From Paenibacillus sp. YN15 (GTDB taxonomy: Bacteria > Bacillota > Bacilli > Paenibacillales > NBRC-103111): a DNA stretch of 64,000 nucleotides. Position numbers and translations under genes: made by a program. Location: the NCBI RefSeq assembly GCF_003285005.1, contig NZ_QMFA01000014.1, forward strand, positions 62,001 through 126,000, read 5' to 3'. The notes below the pieces were generated by a model. It was not told the DNA's origin, made no database searches, and was given only the letters and a program-made list of their open reading frames with translations. Of this stretch, positions 47,825-56,468 are shown one piece after another (the stretch's first letter is position 1; every line of letters begins with the position of its first letter).

Positions 47825-48862
47825 TTATGCGCCAAATTCTGCGGATGCGGCATTTCCGGCATCGGCTTGCCCCAGCCGGGCAGGGTCCACCCCCGGCGCT
47901 TCCGGCGGCGCCGCCAATTGGGCGGATTCCAGAAAAGACCGGATCAAGTCGCAGGACCTGCCAAACTTCTCCTGTTCCTCCGCATTCAAATTCAGCTCCA
48001 CCACCTCATGGACTCCGTTGGCGGAAATAATCGCCGGCACGCCTGCGCATACGCTCTGCTGTCCGTATTCCCCCCCCAGGATGGCGGAAACCGCCATGAT
48101 CCGGTGATCATCATTGAGCACGGACCGGGTGATGGAGGCAAGGGCATTGCCGATGCCGTAATGAGTGGAGCCTTTGCGCTTGTAGATCTCCCATCCAGCC
48201 AGCCGCGTCCGGTCGGCGATTTCATCCAGATCAAGATGGCCGAAGCGGCTTTGATTTTGCTGGATAACCTGCCCGATGGGCTTGCCTCCGATGGTCACAT
48301 GGGACCAGGCGACAAACTGGGACTCCCCGTGCTCGCCCATGACAAAACCCTGGACGCTGCGCGGCTCCACCGGAAAAATCTCCGACAGGATGGTCTTAAG
48401 CCGCGAGGAATCGATGGAGGTTCCCGTGCCGATGACCTGCCCCCGGGGCAGACCGGAGAGCCTCCATACCGCATAGGTGACAATATCCACCGGATTGGTA
48501 GCCACCACAAAAGTACCGCTAAACCCGCTTTCCATAATGGGGGGAATGATGCCTTTCACCATTTCCATGGAGGAATCCAGGAGATCCAGACGGCTGCCGG
48601 GATTTTTCGGATTGCCGCCCACAGCAAGAATGATCACGTCCATATCGCCGCATTGGTCGTAATGGCCTGCATATATTTTGGTTCTGGAATGAGTGAAATC
48701 CATACAATGCGACAGGTCCAAAGCTTGCGCCAGCGCGTTCTCCGGGCTCCGGTTGATGAGCATCAGCTCCTCGCATACCGCCTGATTAATCATGGCATAC
48801 GCGCAGCTTGAGCCCACCAGCCCCGTTCCCACAATGGCAACCTTGCGTGTTTTTCTGCCCAT
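47825..48862 (-). CDS. ldh: L-lactate dehydrogenase
   Basis: A 345-residue NAD-dependent dehydrogenase that reduces pyruvate to lactate. VAIVGTGLVGSSCAYAM binds NAD, NPVDIVTY and GTGTSIDSSRLK are conserved, and GEHGES carries the catalytic His. The C-terminus extends about 30 residues with an Ala/Pro-rich tail beyond the usual end. An AGAGGAAGG precedes the ATG. I could not find a clear Rex operator upstream. Confidence 0.92.
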   Translation of the reverse strand: MGRKTRKVAIVGTGLVGSSCAYAMINQAVCEELMLINRSPENALAQALDLSHCMDFTHSRTKIYAGHYDQCGDMDVIILAVGGNPKNPGSRLDLLDSSMEMVKGIIPPIMESGFSGTFVVATNPVDIVTYAVWRLSGLPRGQVIGTGTSIDSSRLKTILSEIFPVEPRSVQGFVMGEHGESQFVAWSHVTIGGKPIGQVIQQNQSRFGHLDLDEIADRTRLAGWEIYKRKGSTHYGIGNALASITRSVLNDDHRIMAVSAILGGEYGQQSVCAGVPAIISANGVHEVVELNLNAEEQEKFGRSCDLIRSFLESAQLAAPPEAPGVDPARLGQADAGNAASAEFGA

Positions 48863-49005
48863 GGCGACCTTCCTCTCTTCATATGCCGTTGTCTTGTTCT
48901 GCTACAGTATATTCGCCGCGAAACTGATGTTACCTATTATAACATGAAAATGTCATTCCCTCTATGAAAAAATTCAGGCGGTCAATAACAAGGAACAGCC
49001 TTCTG

Positions 49006-49047
49006 TCAAAAAAAGAAGCGGACAATCCCTGTTCAGGATGCCCGCTA
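49006..49047 (-). terminator. Rho-independent terminator after beta-helix gene
   Basis: AGCGGGCATCC and GGATTGTCCGCT form a stem with one mismatch around TGAACA, followed by TTTTTTT on the minus strand. Confidence 0.8.
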
Positions 49048-49070
49048 AAAAAATACCGCTATGCCGCCGC

Positions 49071-52000
49071 TTACTGCGGTGTTTTGATCATCAGCTCAAA
49101 ATCATCGAAATACACCTCGCCTGCCGCTCCGCGCTTATACATAAAGACAGTCACTGTCGTATTCGTGCTGCCCGTGGTAAAGGTAACCTCTCCTTGGGTA
49201 TACTCCGTTGCATTGACGTACACCTGCCGCTGGTAGCTGCCGTAATTGCGGACGCCGAACTCCCCGTTGGTTCCCTTGGCCCAGGCCTTGAGCGTATACG
49301 TGGTGTTGGGCTCAAGCCCGCTTATATATTGCTCAATCCCTCCATAGGCGGTGGTCAGCCTGGCGGCGTAGGTTCCCGTATGGGCATTGGCATCCACAAT
49401 GGCGGCCTGGGTAAAATGAGTGGGCCAGCCGGTAAAATCCCCTGTTTCAAACCCCGGATTGGCCAACAAATTGGCTGCGGTTGGTGTAGGTGTCGGCGTA
49501 GGCGTCACAGTCGGTGTGGCCGTCGGCGTCGGCGTTGGCGTCGCAGTTGGTGTTGCTGTTGGCGTAGGTGTCGGTGTGGCCGTTGGTGTCGGCATTGCAG
49601 TCGGTGTTGCGGTGGGCGTAGGTGTCGGAGTGATCGTAGGCGATGGAGTCGGCGTTGGGCTGGGGGGCGGCGTCAGGCCGTCCGTCACAATGCGGAAATA
49701 ATCAAAATCCGCCGTCAGCCCTGTTCCCGCACATACGATCAGCCCGATCTTCAGATTGTCCAGCTCTGCCGTTTGGGTGGTCCACACCTGGGTGTAGGCC
49801 TGGCCATCGGCGGAATAATAGCCGCTGTAGGTATTGCCGTATTTCAGAATCCGCATGTAGGACACCGCCGATTCCACAGTATCGGCCACCTCCACATGCT
49901 CCCGGACCGCATTCACCTGCTTGGTGAACTGGAACTGGTTGCCGCTGCCGTACAGCCGGGTCATCCGGAAATAGGTGTTGTCGTCCACATAGGCGATCAA
50001 ACCTCCCTGGGCCCAGCGGGCCGAGGGTTTGCCGCTCATTTTGGTCTCGATCAGCCAATTGCCCTCCGGCGCTCCGGTCAAAAGAATATTCCGCGCCGTG
50101 GCTCCCCCGTCCACAATATCTCCCGCCTCGCTGACGATCCGCATGTTCCCCGGGTTGGCGGACAGGGACCAGTTGGCGCTGTTCTCCCTGACCCACCGCC
50201 ACTGGCTGTGAAGCGCAGCGTCATTAAACTCGTCGCTGGTGCCCACGGTATACACAGGCCCCGAAGGCCCGCCTGGTGCTGCGCTGAACTGGATCAGCTC
50301 CAGGCTGTCAAACCATACCTCCCCGCTGCCCCCGGCCTTGTACAAATAAATGATGGCGCTGGTGGCATCGCTCCCCGTGGTAAAGGTGATCTCCTTCTTG
50401 GTATAAGCGGAGGAGGCAACATGGGCATCCTTGGCGGTGCCGCCGTAGTTTTTCACTCCCACCACCGCATCCCCGCCTCCGGTGCTTTTCCCGTACGCAT
50501 ACAGCTTGTAGATGGTATTGGGATATAACCCGCTCACCGTCTGCTCCGCTCCCGCATAAGCACCGGTCAGCTTCGCGGCGTAGCTGCCTTCATAAGCATT
50601 GGAGGCCTCTACGGTTGCCCCGTTGTAATGGGTAGGCCAGTTGGTGAAATCCCCGGTTTCAAAGCCCGGATTCTTCAGCAGATTCTCCTCTGCAGGAGGC
50701 TGGGGAAGCGGCGGCAAATTATTGGGGTCAAGCCCCGGCCCTTGATAAGCGCCGATGTTGGGGGCCGTCCCGGCGGCAACCGGATTGCCGAAGAAGTCCC
50801 GGCCGCCGTTGCCCGCTATGATCCTCCCGGCCCCGATGGCAGGCGAGGTATTCAGCAGCTGGTAGCCCGCCAATGTATTCTTGCCGATTCCGCCGGAGCC
50901 CGGAGAAGCCAACTGCGGGTCCGCGGTTATTTTGTGGGCATCCGCAGGTTCGCTTGCAGGATGATTGCCGAAGAAGAGATTATAATCGAACACATTGTTG
51001 GTGCTTCCGGCGAAGCTGTAGCCTCCGGAGCCCAGGTTATAGATCAGATTGTTGTAGAAATAGGTGTTTTTGGCATAACCGCCCCAATTGAGCACATCCA
51101 CCACCTTGGCGTTGGAGGATTTGGGCAGGTACACCGTATTGTTGTAAATGGTGGTGGTATCCGGAGTGCCGCTGAAATTAAAGACGGCTCCCCCGTCGTT
51201 TTGGCTGATGTTGTACCGGATCGTGGTGTTGGTATTGGCATTGGAGGCCACCGTGCCGTCATTCACCACCAGAAAAGCACCGCCTGCATTGTTATGGCTG
51301 TAATTGTACTGGATTATCGTGCCGTCGCTTTTGTAATCCGCGTCATAGGCCATGGCATCCCCGCCGGGAGCCGTGTTGTATACCTCGTTGAACTGGATGA
51401 CAGAGTTTTTGCTGGAAAATACCCATAACGGCACATGATAGCTGCCGGACCGCAGATGGGTGTCATACACCACGTTGTTTTCGATAACCCCGCCGGTGGT
51501 GTCCAGAATAAACGCTCCATCCGCGCCAATGTCATAGATCACATTGTCCGCCACCCGGAAGCCCGAGGAATATGCCTTTTGGGCGCCGTAAATGTAGATG
51601 CCTACACTGTCTACAGTATAAATCTTGCTGTTCTTGACCGTGACATCCGCCACATGATAATCCCAACTGGTGCCCCATACGATAATGCCGCCGTTATGGG
51701 CGTAATCCGTGGACACATCCCCTTTGACATGATGGATCTCCAGATTTTCAAACACAAAATGCCGGTACACCTTGGGGTTGGTCCAGGTGCCGCTGCTGCC
51801 GTCCACATGGATGCCTCTGCGGACACCCTTGGCGGAGGCGTCATTGGTAATCTCCAGGTTCCGGACCTCCCACTGCTCCTGATTGTAAAAATAGACGGCA
51901 GCGGCTGCCCCGGCTCCTGCAATCAGCGGCTTGCGCCCGGAGCCGTACATGTCGATGATGATCGGCTGACCCTCAACCCCCGAGCCCTGGGGCGAAAGTG

Positions 52001-52256
52001 TTCCCGTCCATACCCCGTCCGCCTTAAACAGAATGGCATCCCCCGGCTGAAAAACAGTGGCATTCACCTTCGCCAGCGTTTTCCAGGCCGCGCCGGCGGA
52101 TGTTCCCGCATTGGCATCATTGCCGCCCGCCGCATCCACGTAATACGCCGTACCTGCCGCCTGCACCTGCGGAGCCCCCGCCCAAGGCACCCCACCTGCC
52201 ACGACCACCAGAAAAGCCAGCAACACCCGCAACCATCCAAACTGCTTCAGCTTCAT
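49071..52256 (-). CDS. Secreted right-handed beta-helix protein with two carbohydrate-binding modules
   Basis: A 1061-residue secreted protein. Order: signal peptide (1-34); right-handed parallel beta-helix (about 36-510), with repeated NN/NTTIR/NNLIYN-like strands as in pectate lyases and related polysaccharide lyases; a CBM4/9-like module starting [17 protein letters not shown] (about 522-660); a laminin-G/DUF1349-like module (about 680-860); a Thr-Pro linker (about 862-927); and a second module starting [17 protein letters not shown]. The repeated use of the same module suggests internal duplication. GGGAGGG precedes the ATG. It shares an operon and promoter with the SurA-like gene upstream. 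Catalytic class is not certain. Confidence 0.8.
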   Translation of the reverse strand: MKLKQFGWLRVLLAFLVVVAGGVPWAGAPQVQAAGTAYYVDAAGGNDANAGTSAGAAWKTLAKVNATVFQPGDAILFKADGVWTGTLSPQGSGVEGQPIIIDMYGSGRKPLIAGAGAAAAVYFYNQEQWEVRNLEITNDASAKGVRRGIHVDGSSGTWTNPKVYRHFVFENLEIHHVKGDVSTDYAHNGGIIVWGTSWDYHVADVTVKNSKIYTVDSVGIYIYGAQKAYSSGFRVADNVIYDIGADGAFILDTTGGVIENNVVYDTHLRSGSYHVPLWVFSSKNSVIQFNEVYNTAPGGDAMAYDADYKSDGTIIQYNYSHNNAGGAFLVVNDGTVASNANTNTTIRYNISQNDGGAVFNFSGTPDTTTIYNNTVYLPKSSNAKVVDVLNWGGYAKNTYFYNNLIYNLGSGGYSFAGSTNNVFDYNLFFGNHPASEPADAHKITADPQLASPGSGGIGKNTLAGYQLLNTSPAIGAGRIIAGNGGRDFFGNPVAAGTAPNIGAYQGPGLDPNNLPPLPQPPAEENLLKNPGFETGDFTNWPTHYNGATVEASNAYEGSYAAKLTGAYAGAEQTVSGLYPNTIYKLYAYGKSTGGGDAVVGVKNYGGTAKDAHVASSAYTKKEITFTTGSDATSAIIYLYKAGGSGEVWFDSLELIQFSAAPGGPSGPVYTVGTSDEFNDAALHSQWRWVRENSANWSLSANPGNMRIVSEAGDIVDGGATARNILLTGAPEGNWLIETKMSGKPSARWAQGGLIAYVDDNTYFRMTRLYGSGNQFQFTKQVNAVREHVEVADTVESAVSYMRILKYGNTYSGYYSADGQAYTQVWTTQTAELDNLKIGLIVCAGTGLTADFDYFRIVTDGLTPPPSPTPTPSPTITPTPTPTATPTAMPTPTATPTPTPTATPTATPTPTPTATPTVTPTPTPTPTAANLLANPGFETGDFTGWPTHFTQAAIVDANAHTGTYAARLTTAYGGIEQYISGLEPNTTYTLKAWAKGTNGEFGVRNYGSYQRQVYVNATEYTQGEVTFTTGSTNTTVTVFMYKRGAAGEVYFDDFELMIKTPQ

Positions 52257-52354
52257 TTCTTCATTTCCCTCCCCGGCTAAAAAAATGTATCAGGAACGCG
52301 GCTCTGCCGCCGTGACGGTCAGTAACCGCTTTCAAGATCGCGGTAAGCAACCCT

Positions 52355-53419
52355 TTATTTCATCGTGATACGGTCATACCCCTCCCGGAACAAAATTACC
52401 TCCGCCGCTGACGCAAGCTGTTCCACATGCTCCCGGTACAGCTCATCCAACGACTCCGCCGCCGCCTTCTTGCCAGCCTTCCCATTGCCGCCCCCGCTGC
52501 CAAGGGCGTCTCCGGAGCTTCCTGAGCTTCCGGAGTCCACACTCTCCCGCTCCAGCACCTTCACCAGAACCAACTGACCCTGAAGCGCCTCATCAAAAAC
52601 AGGGCTGGCCTGTCCCTTCTCAAGACCGCCGGCCAATACGGAATACAGCATAGGCTGGGATTTGAAATAGATGCCCGCCGTTTCCCCGTTCAGCTCTTCC
52701 TCTGTCACTTGTATCCCTGCCCCGGAGGGCGGTGTCTCTTGGGCCGCTTGCTCCAGACGCTGTTTCAATACGTGTAATGGCTCCCCCTGCCGGTAAGACA
52801 CGGCCAGCTTTTGGAAACGAACCCGGTCCTCCGCAGGCAATATCGGATTGCGCTCCCGCTCCTTCAGCCGCAGCAGCTCCTCCTCCGTCACCCCCAGCTC
52901 CTGAGGCGTTACCTTCTCCTTCAACTCATTGCGCAGCTTGCTCATATAGTAGGGGATGAACACCGTCTCATCCATGCTGACGGGGCCGTACACGGGCAGC
53001 CGGGCCTTCACCGCCTCCGCCCGCCGTTTGTTCTCTTTGTTCATCTCCTCCAGCAAATCCCTATACGCCGTACCGGACAGAAGCCCGAAGCGGCTGCCCA
53101 GCTCCAATTCCACTTTCCGTTTGACCAGCTCCTCCATGGCCCTGGTCTTCACAACCGTCTCCGGATTCTCTCCGCCATAGCTGGTGTCCCAGAAGCTTTC
53201 CGTGTACACAGCGCCGTAGGTCCGGTAGAAATGGTCAATCACCCCAGCCCGTTGGCGGTCCAGCTCTTGCCTGAATTCCAACGCTGTGACATCCATGCCG
53301 TTCACCTGCGCAATCCGAACCGCATCCTGCTCTGTCCTGCCGCTTGCATAGAGGACACTCCAGCCCGCCACAACCACAACGATTGCCGCCAAAAGCGCCG
53401 CCCCGATTCCAACTCTCAT
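52355..53419 (-). CDS. SurA/PrsA-like membrane-anchored foldase-type protein
   Basis: A 354-residue protein with an N-terminal membrane anchor, then a SurA-N-like helical region (VNGMDVTALEFRQELDRQR and onward) and a short segment, GGLEKGQASPVFDEALQGQLVLVKVLERE, that looks like the last strand of a parvulin domain, so the isomerase domain may be degenerate. A Gly/Ser-rich loop precedes the C-terminus. Proteins of this kind occur in Paenibacillus polysaccharide loci beside large secreted enzymes and may help them fold. It is the first gene of the operon with the beta-helix gene and carries a regulated promoter upstream. Confidence 0.65.
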   Translation of the reverse strand: MRVGIGAALLAAIVVVVAGWSVLYASGRTEQDAVRIAQVNGMDVTALEFRQELDRQRAGVIDHFYRTYGAVYTESFWDTSYGGENPETVVKTRAMEELVKRKVELELGSRFGLLSGTAYRDLLEEMNKENKRRAEAVKARLPVYGPVSMDETVFIPYYMSKLRNELKEKVTPQELGVTEEELLRLKERERNPILPAEDRVRFQKLAVSYRQGEPLHVLKQRLEQAAQETPPSGAGIQVTEEELNGETAGIYFKSQPMLYSVLAGGLEKGQASPVFDEALQGQLVLVKVLERESVDSGSSGSSGDALGSGGGNGKAGKKAAAESLDELYREHVEQLASAAEVILFREGYDRITMK

Positions 53420-53437
53420 GGCACCACCTCCATTTCC

Positions 53438-53506
53438 ATCTTATTACAGCGCTTTCATCCCGGTAAGTGCTAATCTTTTAAGATTCGCTGGTAAAATATT
53501 AAGATT
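53438..53506 (-). promoter_or_regulatory. Regulated promoter of SurA-like / beta-helix operon (TCTTAA repeats plus cre)
   Basis: On the minus strand, AATCTTAA repeats at 53499-53506 and 53478-53485 are 21 bp apart. Eleven bases after the second comes TTACCG (53461-53466), a 17-bp spacer and TAAGAT (53438-53443). The spacer contains TGAAAGCGCTGTAA (53444-53457), a CcpA cre box with one mismatch. Thirty bases around it are 28/30 identical to the promoter of the solute-binding gene at 56161-56190. Confidence 0.75.
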
Positions 53507-53529
53507 TACCCAATGATGCTACTACTCAT

Positions 53530-53745
53530 CAGCCATGGTTACGGAACTATCCGGCTCTTACAAGGGAAAACCCCCGCTTCCGCGCCGCTAACGGAACTAT
53601 TAAACTCTTGCAGAAGCAAATTCGGCCACCGGAGCCTCCGGAAGCCTCCTTCTCCTCAGTAAGCGCTTCTCAGTTCCGCTGCAAACTCGGCTGGCCGATT
53701 TTCCGCTTGTTAGGGTCGCTGAGTTCCGCTACGGCGCGGGGGAGG
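53530..53745. repeat. Intergenic repeats of CGGAACTA / TTCCGCT type
   Basis: ACGGAACTATCCGGCTCTTAC and AACGGAACTATTAAACTCTTGC lie 60 bp apart, and CAGTTCCGCT and GAGTTCCGCT repeat the core on the opposite strand. Nothing coding was found here. Confidence 0.45.
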
Positions 53746-53793
53746 CTCGATTCAAGGCTTTTCGCGCTGCACCCGCATCCTCCTCCCGCCAGT

Positions 53794-53979
53794 TCATTGT
53801 GCGGACCCTGGTTCCGTTATTTCACGAAAATCGGCCTTTTTTTCTCCGGAGCGGACACAGAATCCGTTAAACGTAAAAAAGCGGGGGTGCTCCGTACTTC
53901 TGGAGTGAAATAACGGATCGTCAGTCCGCGAAAATCCGGAAAAGGGCAAAATGAGAAAAATAGCGGATCGTCGGTCCGC
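53794..53979. repeat. ~190-bp composite intergenic repeat, copy B
   Basis: Begins TCATTGTGCGGACCCTGG and ends TCGGTCCGC, matching 31681-31870 block by block. Four modules GCGGAC-N6-TCCGTTATTT (two per orientation) can be seen. It directly precedes the minisatellite. Confidence 0.75.
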
Positions 53980-53985
53980 CCCCCG

Positions 53986-54190
53986 TCAGCCGCTCCATCC
54001 AAACCACCAGTTAGTCAACCACCAGTTAGTCTACCCATCCCCACCAGCCGCTCCACCCAAACCACCAGTTAATCTACTCATGCCCACCAGCCGCTCCACC
54101 CAAACCGCCAGTTAGTCTCCCCCACCAGCCGCTCCACCCAAAGCCCACCAGTCACTCCATCCAAACCATCAGTTGCTCTCTCCGTCCCGT
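53986..54190. repeat. Degenerate minisatellite, unit about 40-46 bp
   Basis: CAGCCGCTCCACCCAAACC followed by ACCAGTTAGTCTAC is repeated about four times with decay (starts near 53987, 54045, 54088 and 54126), with sub-repeats of ACCAGTTAGTC. No spacer or leader logic of a CRISPR array is present. No credible gene covers it on either strand. Confidence 0.7.
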
Positions 54191-54285
54191 CAGCCACTCT
54201 AGCTGCTCCCCTCAGTCGCTCTGCCGCAGCCCCATCAACGGGCCGAACTGCATCGCACACGCCGCGCCGTTCGTCCCTGGATGCC

Positions 54286-54363
54286 GTTTTTATCACCAAT
54301 CCCAATGTTTCCCATTGCGCCTTCGCGCTTAGCGAAGTTAAACCTTCCCATGCGGATAAAAAG
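54286..54363. repeat. ~78-bp hairpin repeat, copy 2
   Basis: GTTTTTATCACCAATC, AATGTTT, GCGC..GCGC, TTAAAC, TTCC and GGATAAAAG follow in the same order and spacing as at 25931-26008. It overlaps the T-run of the terminator after the solute-binding gene. Confidence 0.6.
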
Positions 54364-54386
54364 AGCCCGCCGCTTCCGGCAGGCCC
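54356..54386 (-). terminator. Rho-independent terminator after solute-binding gene
   Basis: GCCTGCCG-GAAG-CGGCGGGC with one mismatch, followed by TCTTTTTAT on the minus strand, 13 bp past the stop. Confidence 0.85.
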
Positions 54387-54398
54387 TCCCTATTCCGC

Positions 54399-56114
54399 TT
54401 ACTTCTTCATCTTCTGGTACCACTCGTTGGCTTCCTTGGTGATGTCGTCTCCGCCCAGGCTCTTCCATTCCTTGACGAAATTATCGAACTCGTCAATGGA
54501 CTTTTTGCCGTAGATCATGCTGATGAAGGTGTCGCCCTCCAGCTTGGCGAGAATGCCGCCCTTGGCTTGCATGGCCGGAGTGTTGGCCCCGGTGAAGGCC
54601 TGCGCCACAAAAATTCCCGCTTTCCAGCCGTCATCCACAATCTCGGAGGCCTTGATCACATCCTTGTTGCCGGTAGCCGCCCGCTTCTCCGAAGGAGTCA
54701 CCGGGGGTTCTCCCCTGCTCAGCCGGGCATTGGTTTTCAGCCCCACGAAGGGGTCCTTGGGTTCGATCAGCAAATACTTGGCCGGTCCCACCTTGCCGCC
54801 GGGAATATCCTTGTCCTCCACAGAGCGGGTGCCGTCGGCTTTGATGGTATAGTCGTAATCCTTGTACCAGCCGTTGACAAACTCGCTGCCCTCCCCAGCG
54901 TTCACCGATTCAAAAATCCGGTTCAGATACAGGAACAGCGCATCCGCATGTTTAAAATCCTTCTTCACCAGCATGCCGCCACGGAGATAGGTGGTGTCGC
55001 GCGCCGCCACCTTGCCGTTGTGGGTGGGCAGCGGGTAGGGCTTCATGGTTGCCCCCGGCACGTTCTTTTGCAGGTCGGGAGTCGGCCAGGTGCCCATCCA
55101 ATAAGGGGCGGCCACAATCCCTACACGGCCCTGGGCGATGAGCTCCGCCAGCTTGTTCTCGTCATGCAGCCCGGCTTCCTTGGAAATATAGCCCTTGTTG
55201 TACCATTCCTTCAGCTTGGTTAATCCGCCCTTCATCTCCGGCACAGTGGAGCCGTGGATCAGCTTGTCGTTCTGCACATTCCACTGGTACGGCACCGTGC
55301 CGAAGGCCCCGAACACCCAGGAGGTTTCTCCCAGCCAGCTGGTGAAGGGATTGGGGTAGGAGCCGCCGGAGCCGAAGCTGACCCCCAGCGGGATCACATT
55401 GTCATTGCCCCCGGGCTTTTTGTCCAGAATGGTCTGCATGAGGGTCTCCAGCTCATCAAAGGTCTTGGGCGCGCTCACTCCCAGCTTATCCAGCCAGTCC
55501 TGGCGGATCCACAGCACAGAGTTGTCATTGCCCGCATTGGCAAAGTTGGGCAGCGCCATCTTCTTGTTGCCGTAGGTCACCTGGCTCCAGTTCAGCGGAT
55601 TGGAGTTGTAGATTTCCTTCACCTTGGGGGAAGCGTAAGCCTCAAAATCGGCGGTGATATCCCGGTATTTCCCCGACTGGATCAGCTCATCCAGCAAGGT
55701 CATGTCCTGGGTGGTAATCACATCCGGCAGCGATTCATTGGCGGTGAGCATCAGCCGCAGCTTGGTGTTGAACTGGTCGCCGGGCACCTGCCACAGATGC
55801 TTGATGTCAATGCCCAGCTGGTCATGGGCCCACTTGGTGTGGACATTGTTCTCCATGGTCTCCCCGTTTTTGAACTTGATGGTGGAGTCCGTGGCCTTCA
55901 CCGTGGTGATGGTCACCGGCGGATCAAACTTGTACGTGCCGTTCTTGATGGCCTCCGCGGTTTCATTCTTGGCTGCGGCTGTAGCTGCGGCAGACGGCGA
56001 TCCTGCAGGCTCCGCTGTGCCGCTGCCGCCCTCCTTGCTGTCCGTACATCCCGCTGCCGCCGTGGAGAGCGCTATTGCCGCCGCCAGCGCCATACATGTC
56101 AACTTTTTATTCAT
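54399..56114 (-). CDS. Sugar ABC transporter solute-binding lipoprotein (LplA type)
   Basis: A 571-residue lipoprotein with lipobox AAAGC (lipidation at Cys23), a Ser/Ala-rich linker, and an extracellular solute-binding fold of the LplA/YtcQ type (NSVLWIRQDWLDKLGVSAP is the usual signature). It should bind oligosaccharides made by the secreted enzymes of the locus and work with the permeases at 59960-61805, which lie beyond the regulator genes on the other strand. GGGAGG precedes the ATG. A regulated promoter lies 50-115 bp upstream. Confidence 0.92.
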   Translation of the reverse strand: MNKKLTCMALAAAIALSTAAAGCTDSKEGGSGTAEPAGSPSAAATAAAKNETAEAIKNGTYKFDPPVTITTVKATDSTIKFKNGETMENNVHTKWAHDQLGIDIKHLWQVPGDQFNTKLRLMLTANESLPDVITTQDMTLLDELIQSGKYRDITADFEAYASPKVKEIYNSNPLNWSQVTYGNKKMALPNFANAGNDNSVLWIRQDWLDKLGVSAPKTFDELETLMQTILDKKPGGNDNVIPLGVSFGSGGSYPNPFTSWLGETSWVFGAFGTVPYQWNVQNDKLIHGSTVPEMKGGLTKLKEWYNKGYISKEAGLHDENKLAELIAQGRVGIVAAPYWMGTWPTPDLQKNVPGATMKPYPLPTHNGKVAARDTTYLRGGMLVKKDFKHADALFLYLNRIFESVNAGEGSEFVNGWYKDYDYTIKADGTRSVEDKDIPGGKVGPAKYLLIEPKDPFVGLKTNARLSRGEPPVTPSEKRAATGNKDVIKASEIVDDGWKAGIFVAQAFTGANTPAMQAKGGILAKLEGDTFISMIYGKKSIDEFDNFVKEWKSLGGDDITKEANEWYQKMKK

Positions 56115-56160
56115 GTGTCTCCAAACCTCCCTTTCGGACTGTAATCCGTTTGCAATTCTT

Positions 56161-56229
56161 ATCTTATTACAGCGCTTACACCCCGGTAAGAGAGAAAGTT
56201 TTAAGATCGCCTGTTAATTTGTTAAGGTC
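56161..56229 (-). promoter_or_regulatory. Regulated promoter of solute-binding gene (TCTTAA repeats plus cre)
   Basis: On the minus strand the TCTTAA-type cores lie at 56222-56229 (GACCTTAA) and 56201-56208 (GATCTTAA), 21 bp apart. Eleven bases later is TTACCG (56184-56189), then 17 bp, then TAAGAT (56161-56166). TGTAAGCGCTGTAA (56167-56180) in the spacer is a near-consensus cre box. The geometry is identical to the promoter at 53438-53506. Confidence 0.75.
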
Positions 56230-56246
56230 CGCGTAAAACTCCGCAT

Positions 56247-56468
56247 GAGTCTGTCCGACGGTGTGATTTTGGTGAATAAATATTCGCTGGGCACATTCAC
56301 TACCGGGATAGGCTTGGCTTGGAAGCTCAAACACGTTTTGTCGGCCTTGATTTGATTCGATTTTTAAGGTGTCAAAGCCGCCAAAAAACTCGCCCTCAAG
56401 CCAACCTATCCCTCCCGTTTCATGTTGTTAAATATTTATTCACTGTCTTCCTTTCGTCGGACAGACTC
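56247..56468. mobile_element. 222-bp MITE-like palindromic element
   Basis: Perfect 14-bp terminal inverted repeats GAGTCTGTCCGACG (56247-56260) and its complement (56455-56468). Inside, TGAATAAATATT lies 12 bp from the left repeat and its mirror the same distance from the right, and GGGATAGGCTTGGCTTG mirrors CAAGCCAACCTATCCC. The centre shows further weak mirror pairing. It contains no gene. It abuts the stop codon of the response regulator gene exactly. I see no target-site duplication. Confidence 0.65.

Noticed and set aside
47641-47862. 73-codon minus-strand frame between ccdC and ldh
   Set aside because: It covers the ldh terminator and overlaps the end of ldh, with no ribosome binding site or family features.
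48863-48960. Rex operator upstream of ldh
   Set aside because: A TATAAT is visible, but no TTGTGA-N6-TCACAA-like palindrome could be found.
49470-49680. CRISPR or satellite array in the beta-helix gene
   Set aside because: The repeat is in frame and encodes a Thr-Pro linker between domains.
53986-54190. CRISPR-like repeat array
   Set aside because: Units are tandem without unique spacers, degrade progressively, and no cas genes are present in the window.
54078-54305. 75-codon minus-strand frame over the minisatellite
   Set aside because: It is produced by the repeat itself, has no ribosome binding site and a Trp-rich low-complexity end.
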